A stretch of 64,000 bases of DNA from Candidatus Kryptoniota bacterium (GTDB lineage: Bacteria; Bacteroidota; Ignavibacteria; Kryptoniales; Kryptoniaceae): contig CALJEK010000047.1 in the NCBI GenBank assembly GCA_938074445.1, forward strand, positions 1-64,000, in the 5' to 3' direction. Below the pieces are notes generated by a model. It saw nothing but the letters and a program-made list of their open reading frames with translations. It was not told the origin of the DNA and searched no databases. The position numbers and the translations under genes were made by a program. Below are positions 45,633-53,805 of this stretch, in pieces (positions within the stretch are counted from its first letter, which is position 1; each line of letters begins with the position of its first letter).

Positions 45633-46603
45633 CCCTGTTTTTGTTGCACATCTTTTTCCTTTAAAATTTTCTCCGCAAAAAGTTCCCCAACTCTAAGTGC
45701 TGCTGACGTCATTATGTCAAGATTTCCCGCATATTTAGGCAAGTAATGTCCAGCCCCCTCAATCTCAAGAAGAATTGTAACTTTATAACCTCGCCTAAAT
45801 TCACCATATCCAGGTATTCTAATCGGATATTTATCAAGGGGATCAAATATTGGCTCGCTCTTCAGATTATATCCGGGAACATATTTTTTCACTTCATCAA
45901 CCATTTGATAAATTGACTCATGAACCTCCTCAACGTCACATTCATCCGTTATCGTGTAAACTGTATTTCGCATAATGATTGGTGGCTCCGCTGGATTTAA
46001 AATTATTATCGCTTTGCCTTTACCAGCCTTGCCTATAACCTCAAGACCTTTCGCTGTCGTTTGAGTGAATTCATCTATATTTTGCCTTGTTCCAGGTCCC
46101 GCGCTTTTGCTTGCAACAGACGAAACTATCTCAGCGTAATGGACCTTCACAACCCTCGAAACCGCATAAACCATCGGGATTGTTGCTTGTCCCCCACATG
46201 TTATCAAATTAACATTTAACTTATCAAGATGTTCACCTAAATTCACCGGTGGAACAACATAAGGACCAAGCGCAGCGGGAGTGAGATCAACCGCGACTTT
46301 ACCTAACTCCTTATAAATTGGCGCATTTTGAATATGCGCCTTAGCGCTTGTTGCCTCAAAAATTATATCAACCTCATCAACTAAATCCTTTCTCCTCAAA
46401 AAACCATTTATCCCCTCGTAAGTTGTCTCTATCCCCAAACGCTTTGCGCGCGCAAGACCATCTGAATTTGGATCTATCCCAATCATCATAACTGGCTCAA
46501 GATATTTAGAATAACGCAAAATTTTTATCAAAAGATCAGTCCCAATGTTCCCACTCCCAACAATTGCGCATTTGACCTTGCCGTTTTTATAATCAACCGA
46601 CAT
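45629..46603 (-). CDS. Acetaldehyde dehydrogenase, acylating (DmpF type)
   Basis: 324 residues. The NAD motif is [11 protein letters not shown]; the catalytic Cys lies in [12 protein letters not shown]. It converts acetaldehyde, NAD+ and CoA to acetyl-CoA, finishing the meta-cleavage route. It is located directly before the aldolase with which it forms a channel complex. Confidence 0.97.
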   Translation of the reverse strand: MSVDYKNGKVKCAIVGSGNIGTDLLIKILRYSKYLEPVMMIGIDPNSDGLARAKRLGIETTYEGINGFLRRKDLVDEVDIIFEATSAKAHIQNAPIYKELGKVAVDLTPAALGPYVVPPVNLGEHLDKLNVNLITCGGQATIPMVYAVSRVVKVHYAEIVSSVASKSAGPGTRQNIDEFTQTTAKGLEVIGKAGKGKAIIILNPAEPPIIMRNTVYTITDECDVEEVHESIYQMVDEVKKYVPGYNLKSEPIFDPLDKYPIRIPGYGEFRRGYKVTILLEIEGAGHYLPKYAGNLDIMTSAALRVGELFAEKILKEKDVQQKQG

Positions 46604-46610
46604 TTTTGAT

Positions 46611-46871
46611 TTAAAATTTTATTGGGAAATATTCGTCTATGTCAATTTCATCAGGCGACTTTATCTTCAATCTCACGAGATGTCTTAAGTATTCATTAAT
46701 TTTATTCTTGTCATCCTCGCTATCAGCGACAAGAACAATTTTATTTTTCACCCTGAAATCCTCGAATATTTCATACGGCATCACAAGGTTACCTGACTCA
46801 AGCCAATCGGGATAATGAGAAAGGCGAAACTCAACAAACTTGTCAAGAAATCTTGTGAATTTGACATACAT
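46611..46871 (-). CDS. Small protein resembling phenol hydroxylase P0 (DmpK family)
   Basis: 86 residues, starting 10 bases after the hydratase stop and ending 7 bases before the acetaldehyde dehydrogenase ATG. Residues 1-48 ([18 protein letters not shown], then [20 protein letters not shown]) follow the P0/DmpK pattern of YV..T..FVEF..., L-V-x-P-x3-F-x2-F-x3-N-x-V. P0 helps assemble the phenol hydroxylase and is usually the first gene of the hydroxylase block; here it lies among the lower-pathway genes. The C-terminal 35 residues are acidic and unlike P0 as I know it. Assignment is by eye and should be treated as likely, not certain. Confidence 0.6.
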   Translation of the reverse strand: MYVKFTRFLDKFVEFRLSHYPDWLESGNLVMPYEIFEDFRVKNKIVLVADSEDDKNKINEYLRHLVRLKIKSPDEIDIDEYFPIKF

Positions 46872-46881
46872 AGTTTAATCC

Positions 46882-47661
46882 CTACTCAAATTTTATGCTT
46901 ACACTGCCAAGTTTTTGAATTGTAACCTTAAAGAAATCGTTTCTCCTCGGGACGACCAACTGGGCAAGGGCTCCAGAAAGAACAATTTCCCCAGCCCTTA
47001 AATATTCCCCAAACTCAGCAAGCTTATTAGCAAGCCATGCAACCGCTCTCACAGGATTGCCCAGCGAAGCTGCGCCAGCACCAGAAACAACAACCTCACC
47101 ATTTTGCTCAAGTATCATACCCAAACATTTGAAATCCAAGTTATCAACAAGCGTCTTCTTCCCACCCAAAACAAATAAAGCAGACGAAGCATTATCAGCG
47201 ATCGTATCTTGAATTTTTATCTTCCAATTCTTAATTCTACTGTCAACTATTTCGATCGCTGGAACAACAAAAGCAGTAGCCTTTAAAACATCAACCTCTG
47301 TCACGCCAGGACCCTTTAAATCCTTCTCCATCACAAACGCAATTTCACCCTCAACCCTCGGTTGAATTAAACTGTCAAGATTAACAACACCGCCATCTTC
47401 AACATACATCGAATCGAAAAGATAACCGAAATCAGGTTGATTCACATTAAGCATCCTTTGAACTGCAAAACTTGTAATTCCAATCTTTTTCCCCTTGACC
47501 TTTAACCCCGTCTCCAACTTCCTCTTAACATTTTTAAGCTGAATTTTATAAGCATCTTCAACCGTAATATTCCCATTTCTCGAAGTCAACGGCTCAATTG
47601 GTCTTAAATTTAACTCAGCCTGATACAATTCATCTGCGAATGTTTCGATATAATTTCCCAT
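46882..47661 (-). CDS. 2-oxopent-4-enoate hydratase (DmpE/XylJ type)
   Basis: 259 residues from the ATG at 47659-47661; a GTG at 47697 would add 12 residues. It carries FADELYQAE, SRNGNITVEDAYKIQL, GKKIGITSFAVQ, QPRVEGEIAFV and VDSRIKNWKIKIQDTIADNA, matching XylJ-type hydratases. It adds water to 2-hydroxypenta-2,4-dienoate to form 4-hydroxy-2-oxovalerate, using a divalent metal. It is a paralogue of the decarboxylase at 43771. Confidence 0.93.
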   Translation of the reverse strand: MGNYIETFADELYQAELNLRPIEPLTSRNGNITVEDAYKIQLKNVKRKLETGLKVKGKKIGITSFAVQRMLNVNQPDFGYLFDSMYVEDGGVVNLDSLIQPRVEGEIAFVMEKDLKGPGVTEVDVLKATAFVVPAIEIVDSRIKNWKIKIQDTIADNASSALFVLGGKKTLVDNLDFKCLGMILEQNGEVVVSGAGAASLGNPVRAVAWLANKLAEFGEYLRAGEIVLSGALAQLVVPRRNDFFKVTIQKLGSVSIKFE

Positions 47662-47715
47662 GACAACTTTAAAATTATTTTTCAGCGAAAAATTCACCGC
47701 CGTTCCAAATTAAAC

Positions 47716-49206
47716 TCACAATTTTATGCAAACGTTCTTCAACTCGGTGTAAAATTCAAAACTGTAAATTCCACCCTCTCGTCCAATTCCGCTCATTTTC
47801 ATCCCTCCAAACGGGGTCCTTAAATCCCTCAAAAACCATGTGTTTATCCAAATAACTCCTGCTTCAATTTGCCCAGCTACCCTATGTGCTCGATTTAAAT
47901 CCCGCGTCCATATAGTTGCACTTAATCCATAATGCGTATTGTTCGCTCTTTCAATAACCTCTTCTTCAGTATCAAATGGAGACACCGTTACAACAGGACC
48001 AAAAATTTCTTCTTTCACAACTTTACAATTATCGTTTAACCCAACTATTACGGTAGGTTCAAGCCAATTTCCGGATTTGAATTTTTCAGGAAGGTGCTCT
48101 GGTGTTTTACCCCCTGTTAAAATTTCTCCGCCATCTGCTACGGCAATTTCAAGGTAGGTTCGAACTTTATTTAAGTGCTCTTCACTTATCAATGCCCCCA
48201 TTTCAGTTTCATAATTGAGCGGATCACCAACTTTTAGTTTCTTCGCTCGATCGACAAGTTTTTCAACAAACTCATCATAAATTTTTCTTTCAACATAAAT
48301 TCTTGAACCGCAAAGGCAAACTTCGCCTTGATTTGAAAAGCTTGACTGAATCGTGACACTAAGCGCTTGTTCTATATCTGCATCGGCAAAAATTATATTT
48401 GGATTTTTCCCACCAAGCTCAAATGAAAGCTTTTTGAGATGCTGTGAAGCGGTTCGCATTATCGCTTGACCTGTGGTAGTTTCGCCTGTAAGAGAAATTA
48501 ACTTCACCTGTGGATGCGCAACGATAAATTCCCCAGCGGAATTCGGACCAAAACCATGAACAACATTAAGAACTCCATCTGGAAGTCCAGCCTCAGCCGC
48601 TATCTCGGCAAGCTTTGTTGCGGTTATCGGCGTAAGTTCAGAAGGCTTTATTATACAAGTATTGCCAGCAGCAAGACAAGGAGCCACCTTCCAAGTTGTA
48701 AGTAAGAGTGGGAGATTCCACGGAGTTATAAGACCAGCAACGCCAACCGGACGCCTCAAAACATAATTTATCGCGCCTCTGTCATCGGTCTCATAAAATT
48801 CCGTATGAACATACTTTGCAAACTCGGCAAAAAACGAAAAATTATAAGAAGCTCGCGGTATCTCCATCTCCTTAGCAAGCTTTATCGGCTTACCAACATC
48901 TATTGACTCAAGATATGCCAATTCATCAATCTTAGACATGATAAGTTCCGAAATTCGCATAAGATACTTGCTCCTCTCCTTGACAGGCATCTTACTCCAT
49001 ATCCTGAACGCTTCAACTGCAGATTTAACCGCAAGTTCAACATCTTCCTTCCCACTTTCAGGAACAATTGCTATAACTTCATTTGTTGCTGGATATCTAT
49101 TCTCAAATTTTCTCCCTGTAAAGGAGTCAATAAATTTACCCCCGATGAAATTTTTAAGGTCAAGAACTTTGTCTATAACTCCTGTTTTGTATGCTAACTC
49201 TGACAT
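47716..49206 (-). CDS. 2-hydroxymuconic semialdehyde dehydrogenase (DmpC/XylG type)
   Basis: 496 residues of the NAD-dependent aldehyde dehydrogenase family. It has ITPWNLPLLLTTWKVAP, the catalytic Glu in SFELGGKNPN and the catalytic Cys in NQGEVCLCGSR. It oxidises the ring-cleavage semialdehyde to 2-hydroxymuconate. Substrate is assigned from operon context; sequence alone would fit other hydroxymuconic or betaine-type ALDHs. The ATG at 49204-49206 overlaps the IclR stop (TAATG), indicating translational coupling; a start five codons upstream is possible. Confidence 0.93.
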   Translation of the reverse strand: MSELAYKTGVIDKVLDLKNFIGGKFIDSFTGRKFENRYPATNEVIAIVPESGKEDVELAVKSAVEAFRIWSKMPVKERSKYLMRISELIMSKIDELAYLESIDVGKPIKLAKEMEIPRASYNFSFFAEFAKYVHTEFYETDDRGAINYVLRRPVGVAGLITPWNLPLLLTTWKVAPCLAAGNTCIIKPSELTPITATKLAEIAAEAGLPDGVLNVVHGFGPNSAGEFIVAHPQVKLISLTGETTTGQAIMRTASQHLKKLSFELGGKNPNIIFADADIEQALSVTIQSSFSNQGEVCLCGSRIYVERKIYDEFVEKLVDRAKKLKVGDPLNYETEMGALISEEHLNKVRTYLEIAVADGGEILTGGKTPEHLPEKFKSGNWLEPTVIVGLNDNCKVVKEEIFGPVVTVSPFDTEEEVIERANNTHYGLSATIWTRDLNRAHRVAGQIEAGVIWINTWFLRDLRTPFGGMKMSGIGREGGIYSFEFYTELKNVCIKL

Positions 49207-49988
49207 TAAACCATTCTCCATGTTATATTTTTAAGCTCATCGGAGATAAGTTTTGCGGTTCTAATGACATATTTTGAATATTCATCATAAACCGATTCGT
49301 TTATCCTGCTCGATGGACCTGAAATACTAACAGCAGCGATAACCTTACCCTCCCCGTTAAAAACAGGAACTGCAATACATCTCAAACCGTCCTCTATTTC
49401 TTCATTGTCAATGGCATACCCGCATTCTCTTATTTTCCTCAACTCCTCAAAAAATTTTCTACTGCTTGTTATCGTGTTTTTTGTAAATTTTTTCAATCCC
49501 TTTTCCTTTATTATCCTTCTAACCTCGCTTTCCGGTAAAAAGGCAAGCATCGCCTTACCAAGCCCCGTGCAATGCGCTGGAAGTCTTCTGCCAACTTCAG
49601 AAATTATAACGAAATTTCTATCAGCGATGATTTTATCAAGATACACAACCTCACCATTTTTAAGCGTTGCGAAGTGAACAGTTTCATTTAAATACCAATG
49701 AAGGTCCTCAAGATAATATCGCGCCCTATCAACCATAATTTTTCTCAAGGGAACACTATTCCCAATCTCATAAAGTTTTAAACCAAGGCGATACTTCCCC
49801 GTTTCCTCGTTCTTTTCAACAACGCCAATTTTTTCCATAGAGCTAAGAAATCTATGAACTGTGCTTCTATTGATTTTTAAAATTTTACTTATCTCCCTAA
49901 CCCCCAGCTCAGATTTGCCGTTTTCCGAGAAGACTGACAAAATTTTGAAGGCTTTCTCAATTGAACTATTGAGAGGGGTTCCTCTCAT
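49206..49988 (-). CDS. IclR-family transcriptional regulator of the aromatic operon
   Basis: 260 residues. The N-terminal winged helix-turn-helix (about 8-70) has LGVREISKILKINRSTVHRFLSSMEKIG. The C-terminal IclR effector domain has GLGKAMLAFLP, GYAIDNEEIEDGLRCIAVPVF and ISGPSSRI. IclR proteins often control aromatic catabolism, as activator or repressor. It is the first gene of the operon. GGAG lies at 49994-49997 before the ATG. A promoter and a 19-bp inverted repeat upstream suggest it controls itself and the genes behind it. Confidence 0.95.
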   Translation of the reverse strand: MRGTPLNSSIEKAFKILSVFSENGKSELGVREISKILKINRSTVHRFLSSMEKIGVVEKNEETGKYRLGLKLYEIGNSVPLRKIMVDRARYYLEDLHWYLNETVHFATLKNGEVVYLDKIIADRNFVIISEVGRRLPAHCTGLGKAMLAFLPESEVRRIIKEKGLKKFTKNTITSSRKFFEELRKIRECGYAIDNEEIEDGLRCIAVPVFNGEGKVIAAVSISGPSSRINESVYDEYSKYVIRTAKLISDELKNITWRMV

Positions 49989-50014
49989 AATAACTCCAAT
50001 TTTTGTTCTAAACG

Positions 50015-50043
50015 AAGTTAAAAAACGGGGGGATGTTTGTCAA
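50015..50043 (-). promoter_or_regulatory. Sigma70-like promoter of the aromatic-degradation operon
   Basis: On the minus strand TTGACA (50038-50043) and TAACTT (50015-50020) are 17 bases apart. Transcription would start near 50008, leaving a 20-base leader before the IclR ATG at 49988 with its GGAG site. The -35 is a perfect consensus and the -10 is weak, as often seen in activator-dependent promoters. Confidence 0.7.
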
Positions 50044-50059
50044 TAGTTAAGTTATTATC

Positions 50060-50078
50060 TGTCTCAATATATGAGACA
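50060..50078. promoter_or_regulatory. Inverted repeat, candidate IclR operator
   Basis: TGTCTCA-ATATA-TGAGACA: perfect 7-bp arms with a 5-base centre. It ends 17 bases upstream of the -35 box, so it is centred near -61 relative to the predicted start. This is the place expected for an activator. The IclR gene immediately downstream is the obvious candidate to bind it. It lies between mutS and iclR with no other gene. Confidence 0.7.
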
Positions 50079-50099
50079 ATTTGTTAAATAGCAAGACGC

Positions 50100-52736
50100 C
50101 TATATTTCCCCTTCCTTTATCCTCTGCTTGAGCTCGTGCAGCTTCATCAAAGCTTGAATTGGAGTGAGATTATCTATATCAAGATTCAAAATTTCTTCCC
50201 TCAATTTGCTATCATCTAACTCAAACAAACTTATCTGGAATTTTTCTTTTAGCAATTCTTTCGAGATTTTTTTCTTCGATTTTTTATGCGGTGTTAACTC
50301 CTTATGCTCAAGGTTCATCAAAATTTCCTTCGCCCTATCTGTAACTTCCTTAGGAAGCCCAGCCATTTTAGCAACCTCTATGCCATAACTGTGATCTGCA
50401 TACCCAGGGACAATCTTATGCAAAAATATAACCCTATCGCCGACCTCTCTAACATCCGCTTTAAAATTCTTTATCCTCGGGAATATCTCTGCAAGTTCGT
50501 TTAATTCGTGGTAATGCGTTGCAAAAATTGTCTTAGCCCTGACGCGCGGATTCTCATGAAGATATTCAGTTATAGCCCATGCTATTGAAATTCCATCGAA
50601 TGTGCTTGTTCCACGTCCAACCTCGTCCAAAAGTATTAAACTGCGAGGTGTCGCGTTGTTTAAAATATTCGCCATCTCGTGCATCTCAACAAGGAACGTG
50701 CTCTCGCCCCCAGCTATGTTATCAGAAGCTCCAACCCTTGTAAAGATCCTATCAACGATTCCAATCCTAGCATAACTTGCCGGAACGAAACTCCCAATCT
50801 GCGCTAACAAAACTATCAAACCAACCTGCCTCAAAAAAACACTCTTACCGGACATATTTGGACCAGTGATTATTAAAATCTGGTTTTCAGAATTATCAAG
50901 CCTTACATCATTCGGAACAAATTTTTCCCCAGGTGGCAAAATCTTCTCAACAACTGGATGCCTCCCATCTTTTATCTCAATCACATCGCTCTCATCAACA
51001 ATGGGGCATGTGTAATTGTTCTCGACCGCAACTTCTGAAAGTGAAACAAAACAATCAAGCATTGCTATCAACTGCGCATTTTTCTGAATTGTTTCCGTAT
51101 ATTCAGAGATCTTCTCTCTCAATTGATTGAAAATTTCTGCCTCAAGCGCAACTATTTTCTCCTCAGCGGTAAATATCTTCTCCTCATACTCTTTTAACTC
51201 CGGCGTAATAAATCTTTCAGCATTTACAAGCGTTTGTTTACGTATGTAATCAGGAGGAACTTTATCAAGATGTGCCTTTGTAACTTCAATGTAATACCCA
51301 AAAACAGAGTTATAGTCAATCTTTAAGCTCGGAATCCCTGTTCTTTCCCTTTCCCTCTGCTGTAAATTTGCTATAAATTCCTTACTTGAACGACTTATAT
51401 AGCGCAATTCATCAAGCTCTAGATTATATCCATCCCTTATGACCCCACCATCAGCAACCGTTGCTGGTGGATCATCAACTATTGCAGATTCTATCAACGC
51501 GACAACGCTTTCAAGCGGATTTAAAAGCTTGTATATCTTTTGAAGAGTTTCAGATTTGGTTTCAGCAAGAAGCGCTCTTATTAGTGGAATCTTTTTAAGT
51601 GCTTCTTTTAAATTTATCATATCTCTTGGGTTTGCCCTTCCCGTTGTTCCTGGAATATGAGCGCGGATTGCTATCCTCGATATTAATCTTTCAACATCCC
51701 CAAACTCAGAAAGAATCTCCTTAAGTTCCTTTCTTAACTTTGAATTCTCATAAAGTTCCTTTACAGCCTCAAGCCTTTTCTGTATAGGCTCAAGCTTTTT
51801 CAAAGGTCTCAAAACCCATCGCTTCAAAAGACGTGCCCCCATCGGAGTTTGCGTCTTATCTATAACTGAAAAAAGAGTGCCATAGGTTGTCTCACCTAAA
51901 TATGAAACCGCTATCTCAAGGTTTCTCTTCGTCGCAGGATCAAGTATCATATAATCGCTTACATCATATCGAGAAATTCTTCTAATATGAACTAACTTCG
52001 TCCTTTGTGTATCTTGGAGATAATGCAAAACAGCCCCAGCGGAAATTATCCCAAGCTCAAGTTCATCTATTCCAAAACCTTTCAATGATTGAGTTTGAAA
52101 GTGCCCAGTCAAAATTTCAAAGGCATAGTCATATTTAAAAATCCAATCCTCAAGCTTTGTGAAAGCTGGCTTAATCCGAACTTCTTCAAAAACTCGCTCA
52201 ACGATATCTTTGTACGATTTGCTATACAAAATCTCACTTGGATTTATAGCATCAAGTAAATTTGCTAGTTCATCAACCTTAATCTCAGTTGTATAAAATT
52301 CACCAGTTGAAACATCAGCAAAAGCAATTCCAACCCTATCACCCTTGAAATACAAAGCACAAACAAAATTATTTGCCCTATTGTCAAGAAGTTTATCACT
52401 AACCGCAACACCTGGGGTAACTATCTCAATAACATCCCGCTTGACTATCCCCTTCGCCAGTTTTGGGTCCTCAAGCTGTTCACAGATAGCAACTTTATAT
52501 CCTGCCTTGACAAGCTTAGGGAGATATGTATCAAGTGCATGATGTGGAAAACCAGCAAGTGGAACATCTGCTGCAGCACCATTTGCTCTTTTAGTTAAAG
52601 CTATACCTAAAACTTTAGCTGTTATTTTCGCATCCTCTTCAAACGTTTCATAAAAATCCCCCATTCTAAATAAAACTATAGCATCTGGATATTGTGCCTT
52701 TATCTTACGGTATTGCCTCATCAAGGGCGTTGACAT
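50100..52736 (-). CDS. mutS: DNA mismatch repair protein MutS
   Basis: 878 residues. The mismatch-recognition domain has the Phe-x-Glu site (RMGDFYETF) near the N-terminus. Connector, lever and clamp domains follow. The ATPase has Walker A TGPNMSGKSVFLRQ, DEVGRGTSTFDG (Walker B) and ATHYHEL. It recognises mismatches and recruits MutL. It lies 20 bases after the nuclease-like gene and is co-directional; its stop is 22 bases from the candidate IclR operator. Confidence 0.98.
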   Translation of the reverse strand: MSTPLMRQYRKIKAQYPDAIVLFRMGDFYETFEEDAKITAKVLGIALTKRANGAAADVPLAGFPHHALDTYLPKLVKAGYKVAICEQLEDPKLAKGIVKRDVIEIVTPGVAVSDKLLDNRANNFVCALYFKGDRVGIAFADVSTGEFYTTEIKVDELANLLDAINPSEILYSKSYKDIVERVFEEVRIKPAFTKLEDWIFKYDYAFEILTGHFQTQSLKGFGIDELELGIISAGAVLHYLQDTQRTKLVHIRRISRYDVSDYMILDPATKRNLEIAVSYLGETTYGTLFSVIDKTQTPMGARLLKRWVLRPLKKLEPIQKRLEAVKELYENSKLRKELKEILSEFGDVERLISRIAIRAHIPGTTGRANPRDMINLKEALKKIPLIRALLAETKSETLQKIYKLLNPLESVVALIESAIVDDPPATVADGGVIRDGYNLELDELRYISRSSKEFIANLQQRERERTGIPSLKIDYNSVFGYYIEVTKAHLDKVPPDYIRKQTLVNAERFITPELKEYEEKIFTAEEKIVALEAEIFNQLREKISEYTETIQKNAQLIAMLDCFVSLSEVAVENNYTCPIVDESDVIEIKDGRHPVVEKILPPGEKFVPNDVRLDNSENQILIITGPNMSGKSVFLRQVGLIVLLAQIGSFVPASYARIGIVDRIFTRVGASDNIAGGESTFLVEMHEMANILNNATPRSLILLDEVGRGTSTFDGISIAWAITEYLHENPRVRAKTIFATHYHELNELAEIFPRIKNFKADVREVGDRVIFLHKIVPGYADHSYGIEVAKMAGLPKEVTDRAKEILMNLEHKELTPHKKSKKKISKELLKEKFQISLFELDDSKLREEILNLDIDNLTPIQALMKLHELKQRIKEGEI

Positions 52737-52755
52737 AATGACGAAAAAATTTATT

Positions 52756-53586
52756 TTATCTCCTTCCGTACCTCATTTCAAATTCATAGCTCCTAAATAC
52801 CTTTACATCAGGATGTTCCTCCTGTAAATAGAGTTCAACTTCTGGAGTAAAATGATAACCTACTATAAAGGCATAAACATCAGCATTCAAGTAATTTCTC
52901 AACCTTTCTCTCTTCTTGACAAGCTTGTCAACCTCACTCTTACTTGGTCTCGACTTGCACTCACCGATTACATAAACCTTTTCGCCATCTCTTCTTCCCT
53001 CAATATAAATGTTGACCTCATCATATCTACCATCTGGATAGACAATGTTTCTCCGTCCCACTGCTTCAGCTTCAATTCCATATTCATCCTTTGCAAACTC
53101 CTTCATGTAGAGCATAACCTTATCCTCAAGTCCATACCCAACTGTGTCTGAAATGCCAGCAAGTATTTCTCTCGTCCTTTGATGCTCAGCTATAAGTTGA
53201 TTTAACCTCTCCTCCGTCCTTCTCTGCGCCTCGGCAAGCTGATTTATAGCCTCCCATACTCTTCTAAAATTCTCTTCAGTCGCCTTCTCAAATGCATTCA
53301 ACCTCTCCTCCGTCCTTCTCTGTGCTTCGGCAAGCTGATTTATAGCCTCCCATACTCTCCTAAAATTCTCCTCAGTCATTTCTCTAAACAATACGAATTC
53401 CTCTTGCGTCTTCCTTTGTGCTTCTGCAAGAGAAAGAACATTTTGGCTAAGCTGTCTAACAATTCCCTTCAACTCTTCAAAATCATCTCGCTCAACATAT
53501 GTGACCCGGATTCTTTCATACACCAACTTTGCTACTTCCTCAATTAATTCCGGTGTTATCTTTATGTCCTTCTTTTGCTTTCCCAT
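52756..53586 (-). CDS. Coiled-coil protein with PD-(D/E)XK nuclease-like C-terminus
   Basis: 276 residues from the ATG at 53584-53586. Residues 45-150 are a long coiled coil that includes a near-identical 32-residue duplication (units with EENFRRVWEAINQLAEAQRR). The C-terminal 110 residues contain YDEVNIYIEGRRDGEKVYVIGECKSRPSK, which fits a D...E-x-K nuclease core. It resembles uncharacterised DUF3782-type proteins that are common in thermophiles. The role is unknown; a DNA-cleaving or DNA-binding function is inference. The longer frame from 53670 has no support. Confidence 0.75.
   Translation of the reverse strand: MGKQKKDIKITPELIEEVAKLVYERIRVTYVERDDFEELKGIVRQLSQNVLSLAEAQRKTQEEFVLFREMTEENFRRVWEAINQLAEAQRRTEERLNAFEKATEENFRRVWEAINQLAEAQRRTEERLNQLIAEHQRTREILAGISDTVGYGLEDKVMLYMKEFAKDEYGIEAEAVGRRNIVYPDGRYDEVNIYIEGRRDGEKVYVIGECKSRPSKSEVDKLVKKRERLRNYLNADVYAFIVGYHFTPEVELYLQEEHPDVKVFRSYEFEMRYGRR
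53204..53383. repeat. 96-base tandem duplication within the coiled-coil gene
   Basis: Two copies of a 96-base unit begin at 53204 and 53300 (second copy incomplete). They differ by a few silent or near-silent changes. The unit encodes 32 residues of the coiled coil, so duplication extends it in frame. Such a repeat can expand or contract by slippage. Confidence 0.8.
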
Positions 53587-53680
53587 TTGGAGTTTCAACT
53601 TGATTTTTACTTTTCTAAAGTTAAAAAATTTGGGCATAAAAAAACAACTTCCCAACCTGAAGCATCGCACTATAGATTTG

Positions 53681-53709
53681 TTGATTTTTTCTTTTCCTTT
53701 TTTTAATTT
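53681..53709 (+). promoter_or_regulatory. Possible promoter of tRNA-Arg
   Basis: TTGATT (53681-53686) and TAATTT (53704-53709) are 17 bases apart, ending 16 bases before the tRNA. Both boxes are acceptable sigma70 matches in a very T-rich tract, so chance is possible. Confidence 0.45.
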
Positions 53710-53725
53710 TAAAACAAACTTCCTT

Positions 53726-53800
53726 GCCCCTGTAGCTCAGTATGGATAGAGCAGCGGTTTCCTAAACCGCGTGTCGCAGGTTCGAATCCTGCCAGGGGCA
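53726..53800 (+). tRNA. tRNA-Arg (anticodon CCT)
   Basis: A 75-base cloverleaf. The acceptor stem is GCCCCTG with CAGGGGC, discriminator A at 53800. The D-arm region is TAGCTCAGTATGGATAGAGCA. The anticodon stem GCGGT/ACCGC encloses TTCCTAA (anticodon CCT, reads AGG). The T-arm GCAGG-TTCGAAT-CCTGC is perfect. The 3' CCA is not encoded. It is the only plus-strand gene among minus-strand neighbours and ends 5 bases from the stop of the radical SAM gene. Confidence 0.97.
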
Positions 53801-53805
53801 CTGAC

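Noticed and set aside
53204-53383. CRISPR-like repeat
   Set aside because: Only two copies, both in frame inside a coiled-coil gene, no spacers; it is a protein repeat.
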